NCBI GenBank assembly: GCA_016196035.1
Contig: JACPYM010000029.1
Span: 62,001 to 126,000, forward strand
Direction of reading: 5' to 3'
From: Acidobacteriota bacterium
Lineage (GTDB): Bacteria > Acidobacteriota > Blastocatellia > RBC074
Length of the DNA stretch: 64,000 bases
Under the pieces are notes generated by a model. That model did no database searches. It was not told where the DNA came from and worked only from the letters and a program-made list of their open reading frames with translations. The translations under genes and the position numbers were made by a program. Position 1 is the stretch's first letter; each line of letters starts with the position of its first letter. Positions 49,901-57,758 of the stretch are shown in pieces.

Positions 49901-50493
49901 AAGCGGCGTTGAAACAATTGCACCGTCCGCGCATTCTGCATATCGCCACACATGGTTTCTTCCTGAAAGACCTTGCGCTGCCAGATGCGCCGCACGGCCC
50001 GAACGGTTCGTTTAGCGAGGCATTGGCGAGTGCGCCAAGTGCGCCAACGAATGGCGAGAAGATTGAAAATCCGTTGCTGCGCTCTGGGCTGGCGCTGGCC
50101 GGTGCCAACCGGCATCAAGGCGACGAAGACGGTATCTTGACGGCACTCGAAGCTGTCGGACTTGACCTCTGGGGCACGAAGCTCGTCGCCCTCTCAGCCT
50201 GCAACACGGGCGTCGGCGAAATCAAAAACGGCGATGGCGTCTACGGCCTGCGCCGCGCCTTTGTGCTCGCAGGGTCTGAAACGCAAGTGATGAGCTTGTG
50301 GTCAGTCTCCGATCAAGGCACGAAAGAATTGATGGTGGCGTATTACAAACGCCTGTTGCATGGTGAAGGGCGCGGCGAAGCGTTGCGCCAGGTGCAATTG
50401 CAATTGCTGAAACAGCCCAAGCGTCGTCATCCTTACTACTGGGCCAGCTTCATTCAATCTGGTGAGTGGGCGAATCTGGACGGGCGGCGTTAG
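46921..50493 (+). CDS. Large exported PPC-TPR-CHAT protein
   Basis: 1190 aa from ATG 46921 (SD AAGGAG). Signal peptide then membrane-like N-terminus (SLRVFWLLAFFSVALSAGWRV). Two bacterial pre-peptidase C-terminal-type domains about residues 50-145 and 165-265 (PIERELAGGQRHGYQVKLEAGQYLRVVAEQ; REMAGGQSHDYSLALGADEYLYFFAKQN). TPRs about residues 280-620. CHAT domain at the end: His about residue 1011 in HIATHGFFL, Cys about 1093 in ALSACNTGVGEI. AT-richer for the first 2 kb. Caspase-like protease or pseudo-enzyme, exported. Confidence 0.9.
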   Translation: MFARAFRASASAAKPLSGSLRVFWLLAFFSVALSAGWRVNSNAQTGAANQSQTNAAPLVTLELGKPIERELAGGQRHGYQVKLEAGQYLRVVAEQRGVDVVLSMFKPDGTKSFEIDSPNGTEGEESIATAADIAGIYLIEVTAPDTKVKPGKYQIQVGELRKLTEEELKLPSLLQSIKREMAGGQSHDYSLALGADEYLYFFAKQNNLDVMLTIFDPYGNRLARFDNTYGARLSQDLMFVTTVAGVYRLEVKAVEKEAKAGSYELRIVDWHFATPRDRDLAEAEKCFNEEGFLREEIKFNEAMLAAEKALALYEKIYGSEHVMVANALQSLAFIHHERGELAKSEQCFLREIKIREKIDGPKSIWIVRLSYHLANLYLDMGEYTRAEQFYQRALDLRKNFSYERLYPARAAILNGLALAYRNMGSYEKAEPLFQSSQETFAKLGGPENSENLDRAYVFNNLGVLYHWKGDVEKAVAAYERSLGMMEKVESIDVVAPLSGLARIYTDKQNYDRAEPLYQRALAIRTKSHGADGYSTAFVLRDFAQMYGAQGNYDQASSFYQRSIEIFERLLGPEHPDLAGSLLGLAKVERDHGNLREALALFEQGVEITEKNFRKNLGAGSEQQKLNYLARFNPLINDAITLHARYAPGDTQARRMALTSLLRFKGRGLDEMTDTIAFLRRSTRQEDQTLLEQLASARSRLAVLTLRGPEERTMTIYRALLIQLGEEIDRLESELSSKSDEIRARLQPVTLAAVQAALPAESAVVEFALYSPMKRLTRQQDAHYLAYVLSSRDEPRWVELGEAAVIDQAVDQLRQSLCRQQPGESRCRPLSLSETRASARKLDELVMRPIRRLLGAARHVLISPDGALNLVPFAALVDEHNSYLTEHYSFTYLTSGRDLLRLQIQQPDSNSAAVLVAAPAFDSATGGTVMAQVKAEQARDIIKHPASGQQPNVISQSVSMAQLSFPPLPGTAAEVETLKKLLPQADLLLGPQATEAALKQLHRPRILHIATHGFFLKDLALPDAPHGPNGSFSEALASAPSAPTNGEKIENPLLRSGLALAGANRHQGDEDGILTALEAVGLDLWGTKLVALSACNTGVGEIKNGDGVYGLRRAFVLAGSETQVMSLWSVSDQGTKELMVAYYKRLLHGEGRGEALRQVQLQLLKQPKRRHPYYWASFIQSGEWANLDGRR

Positions 50494-50599
50494 CACGTGA
50501 AAGATGCCGGTGGCGGCAAATAACAGAGCGGCAGCCACTGCACAGGTGGCTGCCGCTCTGTGGGCGGCTGCGGACGCGCGGGGTGGAATTCAACACGCT

Positions 50600-52258
50600 T
50601 TATTCGACCGAGATTTCATGCCAGGCGACCCACGAAGGGCTCAAGGTCGTGCGGACGCACAGGAAGCGAAACGTTCGCGCAATAGGCAAGGCATAGGAAA
50701 GCTGCTGACCGTTTTGCGTAAACGAGGTCAGCGTGGTGATGTTTGTCCAGACGGTAGCGCCCGCCAGCCGGCCTTCCAAGACGTGCGAAGTCTGCCCAGC
50801 CGGATTTTGCGCCACTGTCAGATTGATGCGCGATACGAGACGGTTGCGCCCCAAATCCAATTGAATCCATTGCGGCGCGAACCCGCCAGCGTTCCAGGCC
50901 GTTGCAGCATTCCCATCCGCCGCCAGAAAGGGATAGGTTGGCGCAATTGAACTGGATGCCGTCACCCGTGAGAGCGGTGCCAACGCGCCATTAATTGCCC
51001 CACCGGCTTCGCTCGCCGGATAAATCCGATTGTCGGCGCCGCGCGCCGCGTCCCACGTCCACAGCAAACTGCCGGCAAAGCTCCACAAATCATAGGCTTT
51101 GTTGCGGTGATTCTGTAACGCACCCGCAGCCGTATAAACCGTCGAATAGACTTGGTCGGAGGCGCCAAATTCACCCATCACCAGCGGCTGGTTTTTTGTC
51201 TTGGAATCCACCGCACTGCTTTTCAGGTCGGCATCAATGCTATAGGAACTGCTCGTTGGATAGAGATGCACATCCTGGAAAGAAAGCCCGCGCGCCCATA
51301 CATTGAACACCTTTGGCCGCGCGGGAAACCGGGGCCAAGGGCTGCCCGATCGCATCCGCACACCATCCAGCATTTGGTTGCCTGCGGCTGCATACGTAAA
51401 GACGCTGGCCGAAACCATTGCTTGGGCATCGTTTTCACGAATCGCGGCGGCGACCGCGTTGGCCCAATACACCAGGTTGGCGTCCATACACTGCTGGCGC
51501 GAGGCGTCATTCGCCATGTCATAGGTCAACCCATTCGCCGTTTTCACCAATCCGCTGGTCAGGCTAAACGGCGGTTCGTTGGCCATCACCACCACCTCAT
51601 TTTCAAGCTCATAAGCAAAGATCGTGGAGCGCAGTTCGGGGCGGATGGCGCTGACGAATTTGCGCACGTATTGCTTCTTCGCTTCGATGGCGCCTGAACC
51701 AAGATAGAAGCGATTGAAGCCGCCGATGTTCGGTTCAGGCCGGTTGACGATGGCTGAGTAATACGCCGTGTAGGGCGTGTAGGTCAGCACCGGTAGCACG
51801 TAAATGCGATGCCGGTTGGCGCGAATCAGAAAATCGGTGAGATTCGCCATGTATTCTGGCGACAGATCGGCGGATTGTGTCTGCGATGACCCGCCAACGC
51901 CCCAGTAAGGCCCGGCGTCAGCATTGGGTCGCGCGGCAAACTGAACGAAGATGCGCACGATGTTGTAACCATCGTGTTGCATCTGGGCCAGTATGGCTTC
52001 TGCCTTTGCGCTATCGTAGGCGTAGAGGTTGAACTCGCAGGCCACGCCACAGAGCGATTGAGAGATGTAGTTATTGCCCTCGGGAAAGAAGGCTTTGCGC
52101 GTAACGGTGTCAATGAATTCCGAGGGCCGCATGGGGTTGACGCCGATCCTATTCAACGGAGTTACCCACTGCCCAACAGCCCCAGACGCCAACACCATGG
52201 TTAGGGCCAGGGCGGAACAGAGAATGAAAAATCTGTGCTTGGTGAAATTGCGAGTCAT
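50600..52258 (-). CDS. GH5-like (GH-A clan) glycoside hydrolase with discoidin domain
   Basis: 552 aa from ATG 52258 (GGAGG). Signal peptide FFILCSALALTMVLASGAVGQ. The (beta/alpha)8 part includes the acid/base region YELENEVVVMANEPP about residue 220 and the likely nucleophile MGEFGASDQVYST about residue 350. C-terminal F5/8-type discoidin domain about residues 420-552 (APTYPFLAADGNAATAWNAGGFAPQWIQLDLGRNRLVSRINL). Extracellular polysaccharide degradation or modification. Shares leader and promoter with the 46113 gene. Confidence 0.85.
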   Translation of the reverse strand: MTRNFTKHRFFILCSALALTMVLASGAVGQWVTPLNRIGVNPMRPSEFIDTVTRKAFFPEGNNYISQSLCGVACEFNLYAYDSAKAEAILAQMQHDGYNIVRIFVQFAARPNADAGPYWGVGGSSQTQSADLSPEYMANLTDFLIRANRHRIYVLPVLTYTPYTAYYSAIVNRPEPNIGGFNRFYLGSGAIEAKKQYVRKFVSAIRPELRSTIFAYELENEVVVMANEPPFSLTSGLVKTANGLTYDMANDASRQQCMDANLVYWANAVAAAIRENDAQAMVSASVFTYAAAGNQMLDGVRMRSGSPWPRFPARPKVFNVWARGLSFQDVHLYPTSSSYSIDADLKSSAVDSKTKNQPLVMGEFGASDQVYSTVYTAAGALQNHRNKAYDLWSFAGSLLWTWDAARGADNRIYPASEAGGAINGALAPLSRVTASSSIAPTYPFLAADGNAATAWNAGGFAPQWIQLDLGRNRLVSRINLTVAQNPAGQTSHVLEGRLAGATVWTNITTLTSFTQNGQQLSYALPIARTFRFLCVRTTLSPSWVAWHEISVE

Positions 52259-52370
52259 GCGATTGCCTCCAAAGAGAGTTCGATGCATTGATGCAGGAAA
52301 GAACCGATTGCTGTCCGGTTCATCTGCTGACTGTCGAAGCGGCGCGTTGCCGCCTTCACCCGCATAAGCG
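52256..52370 (-). promoter_or_regulatory. Leader duplicated from 46689-46804
   Basis: Near-identical to the 46689-46804 leader over its length, with small gaps. The two genes it precedes share no coding similarity that I can see. Confidence 0.75.
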
Positions 52371-52393
52371 AGCCATTGCGGCAAAAGAGCGCA
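52365..52393 (-). promoter_or_regulatory. ECF-like promoter motif TGCGC-N18-CGCTTA
   Basis: On the minus strand: TGCGC (52393-52389), 18 nt beginning TCTTTT, then CGCTTA (52370-52365), 107 nt upstream of the 52258 ATG. Second of three occurrences. Confidence 0.6.
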
Positions 52394-52476
52394 CGTCGGG
52401 CCAGAAAAATTTATGGCTCAATGATTCAGCCGAAACTTTGGCAAACCGGGCTGGATGCCGGATACTTGCGCGCGCT

Positions 52477-54234
52477 ATGCAACTTGACTGGGCCAAAGCC
52501 AAGACTATTCTGAATGCCGCGCTGCAATGCGACCCAAGCCAGCGCCAAGCCTTCTTACGCGAAGCCTGCGACGCAGATGACGCGTTGCGGGCTGAAGTCG
52601 AAAAGCTCCTGCGCGCCCATGCCAACGCCAATCCTTCATTTCTCGAAAATCCGGTTTTGGCCGACACGGCCAGCTTCGTGGATGAGTTAGACAAGCTGCC
52701 GCAACAGCGGTTCGGGCCGTACCGTATCGTGCGCGAGTTGGGGCGGGGCGGTATGGGCGCGGTGTTCCTGGCCGAACGCGCGGATGGCGAATTCAACAAA
52801 CAGGTCGCCATCAAAGTCATGCAGGGCGGTCTTAGCCGCGCCGAGGTCGCGCGCTTCAAACAAGAACGGCAGATACTGGCCGATCTGGATCATCCGAACA
52901 TTGCGCGATTGCTGGATGGCGGCACGCAGGACGGGCTGCCTTACGTCGTGATGGAATTGGTCGAAGGCCGCAGCTTGCGCGCGTTGCTCAAAGAACAAGG
53001 CGCTTTGCCGCTGGCGCAAGCCATCGCGCTGACACAACAGGTTTGCGCGGGTTTGGCTGCGGCGCACCGGTTGGGCGTAGTGCATCGCGACATCAAACCG
53101 GAAAACCTGATGGTGATCGAAGGCGCGGGGCAACCGGCGGTCAAAATTCTGGATTTCGGCATTGCGCGCGCTAGCGCGGCAATTAGCGAATTAAGCCAGA
53201 CCAAGACTGGTGTGGTGATGGGCACGGCGGCCTACATGTCGCCAGAGCAGGCGCTGGGCGTGACACACGACCAGATTGACGCGCGGTCAGATATTTATTC
53301 GCTGGGCATGGTGCTTTATGAAATGTTGACCGGACAAGTCGCCTTCACGGGCGCTTCGCAACAGGCCGTCATCGTCAAACGGTTGCAAGAACGTCCCACG
53401 CCGCCCAACCAGTTGCGCGTGGTCCCGCCTATCCCACGCGCGGTCGAAGCCGTCGTGCTCAAGGCCTTGGAAAAAGAGCGTGCCGACCGCCCGCAAACGG
53501 TCGAGGAATTGGCGCAGGCGTTGACGACGGCGAGTGAAGCGCACCCGCGACCGGCTTGGTTGAATTGGAAGTGGGCAGCCTTGTTGGTTGTTGTTTGTGC
53601 GGCGCTGGCCTTCGGCTATCGGGGCTGGCCGCGTGGACAAACGAAAATCGAGACGACAGCGCCACCAGCCAATCTGCCGGTAGCTGCGGCGCAACGTCTG
53701 ACCTATCGCGTCTTCAAACGCGGCCCAAATGGCGCGACGCAGGCGTTGGGGTTGGAAGATGCCGTACGCACGGACGATGAGGTTTATCTGGAGATCACGC
53801 CGCCGTTTCAATGCGCCGTTTATCTGCTTTACGAAGACCGCCAAGAAACGCTGGTTTGGGCCAATCCGAAACCCAATCGCGCGCCGCAAATCGGACTGGC
53901 TGGTCAATTGTTGCGGGTGCCGGAGCGGGCCGGAGTCAAGCTCGACGCTCCACCACGCAAACAAAACTTCCTGGTTGTTTACGTGCCGGACAGCGTGAAC
54001 TGGTCGCTGGAAGACGCTGTGCTGCCGGAACGGTTCGTGGTCAAAACGGAAGATGTGTTTATCCCGTATGCATTGATCAGTGTGGCGGCGGCGCGGCGGT
54101 TGCGCGCTCATTTGCTGAACACGGCGGAACAGCTTGAACTGACCGCGCCACCCGTCAAGGCAGCGTATGCGCTTGAACTCAAGCCAGAGGCGCGGACGCT
54201 TTATCACCGCGTGACGGTCAGGCAGACGGAGTGA
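52477..54234 (+). CDS. Serine/threonine protein kinase with C-terminal DUF4384-like domain
   Basis: 585 aa from ATG 52477. N-terminal AALQCDPSQRQAFLREACDADD typical of acidobacterial kinases linked to ECF sigma factors. Kinase domain about residues 81-349: P-loop GRGGMG, Lys113, HRDIKPEN with Asp205, DFG at 226-228, and APE-like SPEQ. Membrane helix about 365-380 and an extracytoplasmic domain about 405-585 with a DUF4384-like stretch (YLEITPPFQCAVYLLYEDRQETLVWAN). Likely a membrane receptor kinase. ATG without clear SD; start is by family alignment. Confidence 0.92.
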   Translation: MQLDWAKAKTILNAALQCDPSQRQAFLREACDADDALRAEVEKLLRAHANANPSFLENPVLADTASFVDELDKLPQQRFGPYRIVRELGRGGMGAVFLAERADGEFNKQVAIKVMQGGLSRAEVARFKQERQILADLDHPNIARLLDGGTQDGLPYVVMELVEGRSLRALLKEQGALPLAQAIALTQQVCAGLAAAHRLGVVHRDIKPENLMVIEGAGQPAVKILDFGIARASAAISELSQTKTGVVMGTAAYMSPEQALGVTHDQIDARSDIYSLGMVLYEMLTGQVAFTGASQQAVIVKRLQERPTPPNQLRVVPPIPRAVEAVVLKALEKERADRPQTVEELAQALTTASEAHPRPAWLNWKWAALLVVVCAALAFGYRGWPRGQTKIETTAPPANLPVAAAQRLTYRVFKRGPNGATQALGLEDAVRTDDEVYLEITPPFQCAVYLLYEDRQETLVWANPKPNRAPQIGLAGQLLRVPERAGVKLDAPPRKQNFLVVYVPDSVNWSLEDAVLPERFVVKTEDVFIPYALISVAAARRLRAHLLNTAEQLELTAPPVKAAYALELKPEARTLYHRVTVRQTE

Positions 54235-54245
54235 GCAATGATTTA

Positions 54246-55001
54246 CTACCTCGGAGCACCGATACTTTTAAGTTCCATCCCGAACAAGGCCACGTCATTG
54301 ATCCCAAGTTTTCCCGGCTTGTTACGACGAAGAACTGTTATTAGAGAGGCACGTTTCTTAACATCCCAAATTGGATCGTAGGTAGGAAGGACGACTGGTT
54401 CCCAAGTTGCCCAACTTGGTGCGAATTGCTGTTTAGCGGTGTGGGGCAGCACTCTCTCTTTTAGTTTAATGGGGGTCTTCTTGCGCTTACTTTCTTGCCA
54501 TAGCTTTTCAATCAATTCCCACTCGGAAGGGGCGAGTTCTCCCTTTCTCTTTCGACCTGCTTCTTCAAGGAATGGGATAGAAGATCTTGAAATCAAAATG
54601 CGAAGCGACTCTACTCCTGGCGGACCGGCGAACGCCATAAAAGAGTTCGATTCTACAGGCACAAGGTAACGTTGATGTGGCTTAATCAGATATTCCTTCT
54701 CTCGAGAGTTAGGAAAGAGAATTCCTGCTCCCCCAGATGCAACACCGCTAACAACATAAAGGTAACCACCAAAATTGTTGGATAACAACAGCTTGACTCT
54801 ATCACCAGAGTGAAAGACATGGTTTGGCCGGACGGGCAATAATAAATCACTTTGGTCAGCTTGCAGCAATTCCAAGTAAATTCCGTCCACTGAGGCCTGC
54901 GCATATTTTTTGATGATCTCGCTCTCTGCCTTACTCGTTTGTGCCACACAGGAAAACGGAATCAGGCAAACACAAAACAAAGCTATCAATGATTTGCTCA
55001 T
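54246..55001 (-). CDS. Exported DUF4384-like protein, diverged paralogue
   Basis: 251 aa from ATG 55001, ATGA overlap with the preceding gene. Signal peptide SLIALFCVCLIPFSCVAQ. Body parallels the neighbour: LLQADQSDLLLPVRPNHVFHSGDRVKLLLSNNFGGYLYVVSG. AT-richer than its partner, so a faster-evolving copy. The DUF4384 part also matches the kinase C-terminus. Role unknown. Confidence 0.82.
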   Translation of the reverse strand: MSKSLIALFCVCLIPFSCVAQTSKAESEIIKKYAQASVDGIYLELLQADQSDLLLPVRPNHVFHSGDRVKLLLSNNFGGYLYVVSGVASGGAGILFPNSREKEYLIKPHQRYLVPVESNSFMAFAGPPGVESLRILISRSSIPFLEEAGRKRKGELAPSEWELIEKLWQESKRKKTPIKLKERVLPHTAKQQFAPSWATWEPVVLPTYDPIWDVKKRASLITVLRRNKPGKLGINDVALFGMELKSIGAPR

Positions 55002-55738
55002 TGTTGTGTCGTTCCTTTCGTTCCGCCATTTTTCATATTGATCCTGAACATCGCAACCTTGTTTCGCACTAACTTGCCGCCTGCACCTTTTTGCTGGCGC
55101 AACGTCACGAGCGCGGTCTTTTTCTTCGCATCCCAAACCGGATCACGGCTTTCCATGGCGCGCGAAGATTCCATTTTTATCGTACTGCCACTGATGCCCG
55201 GCGATTGCGCGTTGCCGTCCTGCCACCAGCGTTCGAGCGCTGCCACTTCGCGCGCGTTGAGCGTGCCGTCAGCGCGTTTGGCCGCCGTCGCGAGAAAGGC
55301 GATGGGTTGGCGCGAGGTGAAGACTTTCAGCACTTCGGTGCCGGTGTTTTCGTCGAACGCAAACGCGCAGCGATTGGGGAGCAGATATTTTTGGCGAGGT
55401 TTGATCTGATTGTCTTCGCCGCTGCACGGGAAGATGACGCGCTGGGCGCCGCTCGAACCATAGTTGACGATATACAGATAGCCGCCGAAATTGCTTTCGA
55501 GCGCAAGTTTGATTTGCTCGCCGGTCTTGAATTCGCGTTGCGGTTCGACGGGCAGCAACGCGCCGTTCGCCTGCACGAGCAGAATGGCCAACTCGACGCC
55601 ATTCACTTTGCCGCTCTGATAATTATTGACGATGTCGCGCGCAGCCCGGTCGTCTGGCGCGGCGGCTTGGGCGAAAGCCAGCAGCGGCAGGATGCAAAGG
55701 AAAGAGAGCACGGCCATCAAGCGGGCCTGGGGTTTCAT
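54998..55738 (-). CDS. Exported DUF4384-like protein
   Basis: 246 aa. Signal peptide RLMAVLSFLCILPLLAFAQ, then LLVQANGALLPVEPQREFKTGEQIKLALESNFGGYLYIVNYGSSGAQRVIFP, the DUF4384 pattern. Tandem paralogue of the 54246 gene with 4-nt overlap. Its promoter motif matches those of the 46113 and 50600 genes. Confidence 0.85.
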   Translation of the reverse strand: MKPQARLMAVLSFLCILPLLAFAQAAAPDDRAARDIVNNYQSGKVNGVELAILLVQANGALLPVEPQREFKTGEQIKLALESNFGGYLYIVNYGSSGAQRVIFPCSGEDNQIKPRQKYLLPNRCAFAFDENTGTEVLKVFTSRQPIAFLATAAKRADGTLNAREVAALERWWQDGNAQSPGISGSTIKMESSRAMESRDPVWDAKKKTALVTLRQQKGAGGKLVRNKVAMFRINMKNGGTKGTTQQ

Positions 55739-55814
55739 CGGTTGATCCTCCTCTTGTTCATTATCGCCGGTGCAAGACAGCGGCGATAGCGGTGTTTCGC
55801 TTACCCTACTTCAT

Positions 55815-55843
55815 AAAGCGAGCGGCGCGGGGAAAAGGGCGCA
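55815..55843 (-). promoter_or_regulatory. ECF-like promoter motif TGCGC-N18-CGCTTT
   Basis: On the minus strand: TGCGC (55843-55839), 18 nt beginning CCTTTT, then CGCTTT (55820-55815), 77 nt upstream of the 55738 ATG. AT-rich stretch upstream (AAAAAATAAAAATTT). Third occurrence. Confidence 0.6.
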
Positions 55844-55982
55844 GCCGGAAATTTTTATTTTTTGTGCTATCAGTCATAGCCCCGATTAAGCGGCGGTTGT
55901 TTGCCAGCGCAAACGCTTGTGGCAAAATACGTCGCACCCCTGGGATCAACAACGCATCATTATTCAGTTGGCACGAGTTCCC

Positions 55983-57143
55983 ATGTACAACAAAGCAATT
56001 TCCAAAATCTCTATCACGGTCCTCTTCCTGCTATTGGCGAGTTGGCGCGTGGCCAGTCATCCGGCTTACCAGAATATGTACGCCAATGACCCGCGCTCCA
56101 AACCGGAGTTGCGCACTGATTGCACGATCTGCCATGCGATTGAGGGCAAGGCGAGCCAGCCGAATTTTCTGAGCGAATTCGGCAAGGCGTTCAAAACCAA
56201 TCGCAACCGGTTGAGCGATGAATTGCGCACACGGTTTCCCCGGCTGTTCAATCAGTCTGACAATCCGGTGTCGGGCGTGCCGGTTGAGACGCTCAAAATG
56301 GCGACTGCCCAAGTGGTGATTAACATCTCTGTCACCGATGCCAAGGGCAAGTTCGTCACCGGCCTGGACAAAGACGCCTTCAAGTTAAGCGAAGATCAGC
56401 AGCAGCAGGAAATGGTCGAATTCTTGGGCGAGGATGCGCCGCTGGCCGTGGCCGTGTTAGTTGATACGTCGGGCAGTGCGCTTGAGGCTGATTTGCAAAA
56501 GGCGCGCAATGCCGTGCTTGACCTGGCGAATCGCTTGCGGCCAAACGATGTGCTGGCCGTTTACACCTTTGGCGAAGGCGGCGTGCAAATGGTGCGCGAT
56601 TACTCGCAAGGCGTGAAGGATTTGAAGCCCTTGCTGAAAAAGCTGCAAGGGCAAGGCAACACGCCGCTGTTTGACGCCGTGTTGAATGCGACCGAGGATT
56701 TACGCAAACGGCCTGAACGGCGGCGCGCGTTGGTGTTGATTTCAGACGGCGCCGATAGCGAGAGTCAGGCGACCTTACGCGAGACCGAGAAGCAGACCTT
56801 TCTGGCGGGTGTTTCGATCTACGCAATTGATCTGATCAATACGCAAAAGAGCGCCAGGCGCTCCGCCGAACGGCAGGCCGCCGCCCAGGTCTTACAGCAA
56901 TTGACCGAGGTCACGGGAGGCCGTTACATCACCACCGACGGCGGCTTTTTCCTGCTGACGAGCCGGGCCAAGTTGAAGCGCATTTTTACCGACCTGATTG
57001 ACGAATGGCATAGTCAATACACGATCACTTATGAGCCGAACAACGTGCGCCAGCAGGGCCGTTGGCGCACGTTGCGCGTGCAATTGGAGCAGGCCGATCT
57101 GACAGCGCGCACGCGGCTGGGGTATCGTGAGGCTGTCCAATAA
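55983..57143 (+). CDS. Exported VWA-domain protein with an N-terminal CxxCH motif
   Basis: 386 aa from ATG 55983. Signal peptide SKISITVLFLLLASWRVAS. Residues about 45-50 read CTICHAIEG, a c-type heme-binding motif (CxxCH). VWA domain about residues 150-335 with MIDAS DTSGS (in VAVLVDTSGSALE), then ISDGADSES. Ends YTITYEPNNVRQQGRWRTLRVQLE as in VWFA-related Acidobacteria proteins. Possibly heme-binding, or the motif may be a redox/cysteine pair. Confidence 0.87.
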   Translation: MYNKAISKISITVLFLLLASWRVASHPAYQNMYANDPRSKPELRTDCTICHAIEGKASQPNFLSEFGKAFKTNRNRLSDELRTRFPRLFNQSDNPVSGVPVETLKMATAQVVINISVTDAKGKFVTGLDKDAFKLSEDQQQQEMVEFLGEDAPLAVAVLVDTSGSALEADLQKARNAVLDLANRLRPNDVLAVYTFGEGGVQMVRDYSQGVKDLKPLLKKLQGQGNTPLFDAVLNATEDLRKRPERRRALVLISDGADSESQATLRETEKQTFLAGVSIYAIDLINTQKSARRSAERQAAAQVLQQLTEVTGGRYITTDGGFFLLTSRAKLKRIFTDLIDEWHSQYTITYEPNNVRQQGRWRTLRVQLEQADLTARTRLGYREAVQ

Positions 57144-57151
57144 CGCTTGAG

Positions 57152-57259
57152 CCTGGGTACGCACCGCTTCCAGCGTGCGGTCTTGGCAGCGGGCGTATTC
57201 CTTCCGGTAGGAATTCGTCACTTGCCGAGACTGCACGCTGGAAGCGGTGCGTACCCAGG
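57152..57259. repeat. Inverted repeat, family copy 2
   Basis: Left arm 57152-57189 and right arm 57221-57259. The outer 29 nt of the left arm are identical to 18327-18355. The loop is different, containing GAATTC..GGAAT hairpin-like sequence. Paired arms are less perfect in the inner part. The next gene starts 7 nt after the right arm. Confidence 0.88.
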
Positions 57260-57266
57260 TGGCTTC

Positions 57267-57758
57267 ATGACAATTATGAGCATTGAATTGAACTTCTTTT
57301 TGCAACGCGACGAGTATTACGCCGCGCTGGAATTCTTCCGCAACCGGCGGCCCAACGCCTCTGCCGACAAACTGGTTGGGGCACTGCTGATTTTGTTGGG
57401 CGGCGCGCTGTGGCTGGTAACAGGGAAGGGCGCGCTTTTTGCCATCTTTTTGATCGTCGGTCTGGCCGTCGCGCTTTTGTCGGCTCCGCTGCGGCGGGTG
57501 CTATTCAATCAAAAGTGGGCGCGCGAGCCGTTGTTTAGCACCGAGCACACCATTGCGGCGGATGAGCAGGGCGTCTTCTTTCGTATGGGGCAGATCGAAT
57601 CGAACCTGCCGTGGAATTACTACGAAAGCTTTCTGGAAAGCAGAGACGGGTTCTTGCTGGTTTATGGCGACTCGTTCAACTTCCTGCCGAAGCGCGTGTT
57701 TGCCGGGGAAACGGCGCAACAGCAGTTTCGGGAATTGATGGCGAAAAAGCTAACGTAA
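57267..57758 (+). CDS. YcxB-like family membrane protein
   Basis: 163 aa from ATG 57267 (AGGTGG upstream; ATG 57276 is the alternative). Two membrane helices about residues 38-70 (LVGALLILLGGALWLV; ALFAIFLIVGLAVALLSAPL), then a cytosolic YcxB-like part FSTEHTIAADEQGVFFRMGQIESNLPWNYYESFLESRDGFLLVYG. Function unknown. Confidence 0.8.
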   Translation: MTIMSIELNFFLQRDEYYAALEFFRNRRPNASADKLVGALLILLGGALWLVTGKGALFAIFLIVGLAVALLSAPLRRVLFNQKWAREPLFSTEHTIAADEQGVFFRMGQIESNLPWNYYESFLESRDGFLLVYGDSFNFLPKRVFAGETAQQQFRELMAKKLT

